A stretch of DNA of 64,000 bases from the NCBI GenBank assembly GCA_027943335.1, contig BSBK01001580.1:62001-126000 (forward strand), written 5' to 3'. This document shows positions 58,816 to 64,000 of this stretch, piece after piece. Position 1 is the first letter of the stretch, and the number at the start of each line of letters is the position of its first letter. The notes beneath the pieces are model-generated. The model made no database searches and had not been told where the DNA came from. It worked only from the letters and a program-made list of their open reading frames with translations. Both the position numbers and the translations under genes were made by a program. Origin of the DNA: Chamaecyparis obtusa (Eukaryota > Streptophyta > Pinopsida > Cupressales > Cupressaceae).

Positions 58816-60216
58816 TTAAAATAAAATAATTATAATTTTAAAATAAATAAAATAGTTTTAATCATATCTATTGACGTTTCTTTAAATAGATGTATTTAAG
58901 ATATCTATGATAAGTAATAATACACACAACCATTATTTTCACTCTTACATCATTTAAATTACAATAACATTTGAATTAAAAATAGAATTCAATATATTGG
59001 TTGTGTTGATTATTTACCTTATTTGGGTTTATTATTATTTATTTTCTAAAGCTTATTTAAATCCCTTTCCGTGATAGTAACACACAGGGAATACAAAACT
59101 ATAACTAAATTTTTTCTTGTAGTTTGTTGTTTGATTTCTTCTGTTTACTGTCAAAATTGCAGTAAATTTCGTTATCCGACGGGGAAAATCCTTACGAGAG
59201 CTTGCTAAGAATGTAGATAATGTGCCTTTGACTGTTATATTTGTCTCGATGGTTTGGAAAGGGCAACCTTAGTAGGAAATCCATTAAATGAACAAGGACG
59301 CAAAGTGTCAAAGTTCCTGCCCAAGTTAAATTTAATTTGTTAAAAGCTAATTAGTAGAAATGATAAACTTCAAGCTAAGGATACAAAAATTTATAAATTA
59401 GAAGAAAAAAGTTATGTTGTTGTGTGTAGGTTAATTATATAACAAATGTGACAATATGACATTAAATAACATTAAATGTTTATGAAGCATGTACAACAAA
59501 TTCTCCAAGATAGATTAGGTATAATATATATTTAGCATTAAAGTTGTTGCCAAAGTTTAGTGTAATTTGTTAAAAACTTATGAGTGAGAAATTGTAGAAG
59601 TTAATGTTTTTGTTTTGGACAAAAGATAAGTTACATATTAGCAAATAGTACAATTTAGCATTAATAATAATATATTGTATTCAATTAGATTAGATATCTA
59701 TGAAGCATGTAGCAAAATATATCAAAAGAACTTTTGAAATTCTATACAAATAATTGTTTAAATAGGATGTTAAGCGATCATGAGAAGTAAACATTGAAAA
59801 TTATTAAAATAAGAAACAAATCTGATATCTATTTATGAAGTATACATATAAATTTTTTAAATATTAAAAAGAAATAAAAAAATATTAATATCAATGTATT
59901 AATCAATATCTATCAAAATATTTTATATGCATTTATGAAATATAAATAAACAAATAGACAATAAGATAAAATATACAAACATAAATATATCTTTTTATTT
60001 TAAGATTGAGATCTCAATCAAATATAGTAGTCCACTCTATTAAAGGTGGGTATGGCATATGTCAAAATCTATGACATATGCAATAGTGGACTTGCCATCC
60101 AAAAAATTAATATATTTGACATTTTATCTAATGAATTAAAATATTGATTTTCATGTGTATTTTTTTCTTGATTTTATTTTATTTTTTTATGTTTAATAGA
60201 TAGAATAGTATTCAAA
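58816..60216. other. AT-rich spacer with a diverged ~235-bp duplication
   Basis: No gene. About 59320-59500 and 59550-59730 share phrases in the same order (AATTTGTTAAAARCTTA, AGTAGAAATGATAA / AGTGAGAAATTGTAG, TATGAAGCATGTA), suggesting an old tandem duplication. Confidence 0.45.
60029..60092. repeat. Nested inverted repeats
   Basis: Perfect 10-bp arms GCATATGTCA / TGACATATGC (60055-60064, 60072-60081) lie inside perfect 8-bp arms AGTCCACT / AGTGGACT (60029-60036, 60085-60092). Confidence 0.8.
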
Positions 60217-60342
60217 AATAAATGGGAATGGTGTTTTAAATAAATGAGTATGGGATAGATTTTCTGGGTGCAATAAATGGGTATGGTGTTTTAAATAAAT
60301 AAGTATGGGATAGATTTTCTGGGTGCAATAAATGGGTAGGGG
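60217..60342. repeat. 55-bp tandem repeat, 2.3 copies
   Basis: Units begin at 60217, 60272 and 60327 (partial) with AATAAATGGGTATGGTGTTT and include GGGATAGATTTTCTGGGTGC; the first two copies differ at only two or three sites. Confidence 0.92.
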
Positions 60343-61247
60343 GTCTCTTTAATAAGCATGGGTAGTTTGACTTCCATGTGTATTTTTAATAACATATATA
60401 AATGTGACTTGAAAAAAAATAATTCTATTATTTTAATTTTGAGTAGTGACTATTCACTTTCTGAACCAATCACATGTTTGCAAAATGATATATATAAAAA
60501 TATTGAAAATAAAAGATAAATATAGACTAAATACTTTTTCTGAAAAATATTAAATTCAACATGCTGATTGGTAGAATTAATAAGATAAAAAAAAAAACAT
60601 GAATGCATAAATATTCCTGCCCATGACAGGGACTAATAAAACACCATTTACAAATCTGAATCCAATTTGTGAAATTTTACTTCTGAGATCTGAAAGTATA
60701 AGCGATTAACCTTTAGTCACGACTACCTGCTTTTTCTCTCCATCTTACGGCTGGCCTTTTCCAGGCATGTAAAATAAGCTTCGAAATTATTCTTAAAATT
60801 TGTATCCTTTCCAGTGGATTCCTAAATTAGGAATCTTCGGTTTGAAATAAAGATAGAGGAATGCATAAGTGGTCATAGCAGGTTCAAGGCTCAGTATCTG
60901 CCATTTTTAGTAATCGAGGCGTGCCTTCATCAAACATATTCTGTTTTGCAGCAAGTCAACGGTATGCACGTTATCTCCTATATACACAAAGACATTGGCT
61001 TTCATGTTGCTCTTCTTACACCTTTCTGAGTATCAAGTTGAAAAAAGAAAAATTCCTATATCTGAAAATTTCAATCTGGTTCTCATTATTTATTTCACAT
61101 TATCTCGTTAAGGACTGTCTGACTTGTTGCCGTTAAATTCCCTGTTTGTTGCAATCTGTTTTAATGTACTGTGACTATTGGAAACTTCAGTTTTTTTGAA
61201 TTGGTAAGATACTCATCTGCAAGTCGTTTTTTTGTTTCTGTTATCAG
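60343..61247. other. Possible host-gene upstream region, no repeats seen
   Basis: From about 60640 the base composition is more balanced than the AT-rich sequence before it. No match to any element in this window. An upstream non-coding exon and intron of the exon at 61248 could lie here (for example a TCTGTTTTGCAG acceptor near 60950), but nothing decides it. Confidence 0.35.
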
Positions 61248-61342
61248 TGATGTCTTCTGCTACTGTTGATATGATTTGCGGAAGGAATGGAGAAGTTGTT
61301 TCGCTTGGAGAGGACTTGGAATTTGAGGTGGAGTGTTTGCAG
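61248..61342 (+). CDS. Possible first coding exon of a host gene
   Basis: Preceded by TTTCTGTTATCAG (acceptor-like) and ended by TTGCAG/GTTATC (donor-like). ATG at 61250 opens exactly 31 codons: MSSATVDMICGRNGEVVSLG, then an acidic stretch ending in EVECLQ. No stop before the donor, and a codon choice unlike the decayed repeats around it. No further exon can be joined inside the window, and the following intron would hold the fold-back at 61390. The family is not recognised. It could also be a chance frame. Confidence 0.35.
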
Positions 61343-61389
61343 GTTATCTAGCTTTTTATGTCTAAATGGATTTTCCATTTCTTGGGTTT

Positions 61390-62545
61390 GTCATAACATT
61401 TGGATTTGTTTCAATTATCCTATTTAACATATTTTTATTAGTTTCTAGCAACTCATGTTTGTTCTTTCTCATTAGATTCATATTCTTTTTGAACATTTCT
61501 TTATTAAACTCATTCAAAGCATCCATGTAACTCCCCAACTTCTTCCTCCTCTTCCTCATTTGAAGGCTTTGTGGGTACCTTTTTATTTCCATCTCTATTT
61601 TTATTTTCTCCTAATTTCACTCTCCTCTTCAACCTCTTTTCAATAAATTTGTTTCAATCACTTAAAAATGATCTCTTTATGTGAGTTCTTGAAAGTAGAC
61701 CTAGTCTCCTCTATTTTTTTCTGTTATCTTTGAATTTTCTTTTAAACCTTCTCAACTTGTAGTATAACTGTATATCACTGAATTGGCTACCAAGTATGTT
61801 TTGCACATGTACGCAGAAATATATGTAGGTAATGGCTCACCTTTTTTGGCAAGCTCAGCAATTCCACTCACAAAAGGCTACTTCATCCTCTATGTTCCAT
61901 GCAAACTTTTCTTTCATGCCGTTATCTACATATACTTTTTTGTGCAATCATGTGAAAAAACATACTTGGTAGCAAATATAGTGATAAACAACTATACTAT
62001 AAGCTGAGAAGGTCTAATGAAAAATTCAAATATGGTAGAGAAAAAATGGAGGAGATTGAGTTTACTTTCAACAACTCACATGAAGAAATGATTTGTAAGT
62101 GTTGAAAATTTTTTTGGGAAAAGAGGTTGAAAAGGAGATTAACATCTAGAAACGAAAAAATAAAGATTGAAATAAAAAAGGTACCCATAAAGCCTCATGA
62201 TGAGGAAGAGGAAGAAGAAGTTGAGGAGAATGAGAAGGAGAGGTTTTATAGGAAATGAACCAAATGTAGAGGAGGATAATGAGTTGGACATCAACAAGAG
62301 CAATCAAAATGTTGAAAATGATGGTGTGCAGGAGGATATGATATTGAATGTGCCCAAAGAGGTATCAAGTACCTAGCTAGTTGAGTTTATTAAGGAGGTT
62401 GTAAAAAAAACATGGATACCCTGAATGAGTTTAATAAAAAAATATATAAAAAATATGAATTCAATGAGAAAGAACAAAGATGAGTTGCTGGAAGCTAATG
62501 AGAATATGTTAAATTGGGTGTTCAAAACAAGTCCAAAATGTTCTT
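61390..62545. repeat. Long fold-back inverted repeat (~0.45-0.6 kb arms)
   Basis: The minus strand of 61390-61836 matches the plus strand of 61918-62545 through its length. Landmarks pair as follows: ATATGTAGGTAATGGC with ATATGTAGATAACGGC, GCTACCAAGTATGTTTT, AAAAGGTACCCA, and GAATGAGTTTAATAAA with AATGAGAAAGAACAAA. The unpaired loop is only ~80 bp (61837-61917). The right arm holds an extra ~170-bp piece (about 62230-62400). Both arms derive from a frame rich in Lys/Glu/Asn (ALNEFNKEMFKKNMNLMRKN on the minus strand), so the repeat arose from an inverted duplication of a coding-like fragment. If transcribed it would form long double-stranded RNA. Confidence 0.75.
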
Positions 62546-63605
62546 AAATGGATTGTTAAGAAAATATAGTCCACGAACAAAAGTCTGCCACAACCATCTC
62601 AGCTTTAACTTTATTTCTAATTTGTTTTGGTATCACAGTGTTCAAAAGTTGCTGTACATAAATCACCTTCCCTGTATTGATTATTCTAAAGAAGATACAA
62701 AGTTCTCTAAAACATTGGTGCAAGCAACTAGGATGATGCCGTTTTCAGGGATAAGATGGCAAACTAATAATTGAAGGGTGTGGCTGTATTGTCAGGTTAA
62801 ACATTGTTTCCATTGGTAGATGCTAAAATATCACAATGCTCTTGGAAGGCCTCCATCATCATTCTCTGCAAAGTACTTTTGATGTGAACTGTGAGCACAG
62901 TTAATTGTTACAAATTCCACAATGATGGGCTCCCTTGACCATGCAAAGATGGTTGTTTTTTGTGAAATTTCATAAAAAACTATGTCAAGGCTATGAATTT
63001 TGAAACCTAGAGATAGATACTTTTTCTTCAAAATACAAATGATATCAATGAGACGTGCTAGGCTGAGATTTACAAACTAACAACTTGCAGTTGGAACGGT
63101 GTGTAGGGCAGAAAAAGGGAGGTAAGTCACTGAGAAGGGTCAAGAAATAACAATTGAAACATAGATGTTCTTGATGAAGAGAAGAAGAAAATGAAAAGAG
63201 ATTCTCAGAAAAGGAAGACCATGACGCATCTCCAAGCATGAAAAAGACATCCTCTAATGAGGAGAATTGATCTTCACCATGAAGGCAGACAAGGAAGGAG
63301 GATGATGATGATCATAGATGTACTACTGATAGAGTACTCTCCAAGTTGCAAAAACTGGCAGAGTTTTTTGGCCTGGCGAGTTTTTACGACTTTTATTGGC
63401 ACCAAAAAATCACCAAACTTTTGGCAAAAATTTGCTGAGTACTTGCCGAGTTTTTGCCAAAAACTCGGTTGTAGTTTTATAACAGCACTTAAAGGCAAAC
63501 AATGGCCCAAATTAATTTCATTTCTCATTTCTTTACTTGTATTTTGCTGAGAGGGGGAAAATAGTCTTCCAAACACTTGCAAACTGATTTCTATTGATTT
63601 TTTAG
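62546..63605. other. No gene seen; includes a 23-bp palindrome
   Basis: Short frames only. At 63446-63468 CCGAGTTTTTG / CAAAAACTCGG is a perfect inverted repeat with a one-base centre, in a stretch rich in GCCGAGTTTTTG-like words (63355-63470). The sequence TTGATTTTTTAG at 63605 is acceptor-like and precedes the frame below. Confidence 0.45.
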
Positions 63606-63897
63606 CGGATTTGAGGTGGTTTTTAAAGAGGATGACATCAATGATTTGGAGAGGCACGCTATGGAGGGGGGTGGATTTGGTTTCACACTGGATGACATTG
63701 AGTTGAATGAATAGTCATTGCTAGTGCTAGGAGAAGCTAGAAGCAGAGCTACATCCAGGATGGAGGAGGAGCCACAGACTGAGTCAGACATACTGAACGA
63801 GGAGGCACAGTCATGCCCAGTGCAGACTTCTAGGACTAGACCCTCTAGTTCTACCTCTCCCTTAGATTTTACTAGAGTTGGGAAGAGGAAGATGTAA
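63606..63897 (+). pseudogene. Possible C-terminal exon of a transposase-like gene
   Basis: From an acceptor-like TTTTTTAG, a 97-codon frame reads GFEVVFKEDDINDLERHAME, then GFGFTLDDIELNE, a TAG (63711), and an acidic then Ser/Thr/Pro-rich basic end (RTRPSSSTSPLDFTRVGKRK) with a stop at 63895. An acidic region followed by a short Ser-rich basic end is a common C-terminal layout of plant hAT-type transposases, but no hAT dimerisation motif is in view, so this is a weak guess. The single stop indicates decay. Confidence 0.3.
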
Positions 63898-64000
63898 TTG
63901 TAATGATGTATTTACTTTTAGTTTTACATAAATTATTTACTATTTTGCTTCCAACCATCAACATTCCTCACGAGAATGCGATTTTGTACCCACTTTGTGT

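Overview
This is nuclear DNA of a seed plant: AT-rich and made almost entirely of transposable elements nested inside each other. The large, old, nested LTR-retrotransposon blocks with no recognisable intact host gene resemble a gymnosperm-type giant genome, but that is inference and the species cannot be read from the sequence. I found no rRNA, tRNA, CRISPR array or bacterial-style operon.

Layout, left part (1-24881). A large element, here called S1, begins outside the window. It carries an antisense plant-mobile-domain pseudogene (536-2405), a polypurine tract (13561-13575) and an LTR that starts at 13576 and appears to end at 24881. Three younger elements interrupt it. E1 (2453-13025, TSD AGTAT) is a Tat-like Ty3/gypsy element with gag-protease and a scrap of RNase H/integrase but no reverse transcriptase. 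C1 (14202-23566) is an element with a Met-tRNA-type primer site that encodes a zinc-knuckle protein and a large unknown protein. N1 (14471-16498) is a small gag/protease-type element sitting inside the 5' LTR of C1.

Middle (24882-35803). Copies of an unclassified, partly LINE-like repeat (L units at 24882 and 27060) are followed by a broken ~1,100-codon reading frame P (28432-31720), which resembles the large protein of C1. After that come AT-rich sequence, a CATATG-type microsatellite, a compact hairpin and a 30-bp tandem array.

Right part (35804-64000). G (35804-56716, minus strand) is a gag-protease-only element. Its left LTR is split by C2 (36768-44102, TSD GATAC), a better preserved sibling of C1. 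Its right LTR is split by E3 (46708-56309, minus strand), an E1-related element that carries an ~860-codon Ser-rich reading frame instead of gag-pol. A third L unit (56717-58815), short tandem repeats, a long fold-back repeat (61390-62545), one possible host exon (61248-61342) and a possible transposase tail (63606-63897) complete the window.

Common theme: every LTR element here is non-autonomous. I can see no reverse transcriptase and no integrase catalytic core in 64 kb, so these elements must have depended on enzymes supplied in trans. Many of the reading frames are broken mainly by in-frame stops of the kind produced by C-to-T change, as expected for heavily methylated, silenced repeats. 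The most novel content is the two-gene C family (zinc-knuckle ORF1 plus ~1,095-codon ORF2) with its related frame P, and the E3 reading frame.
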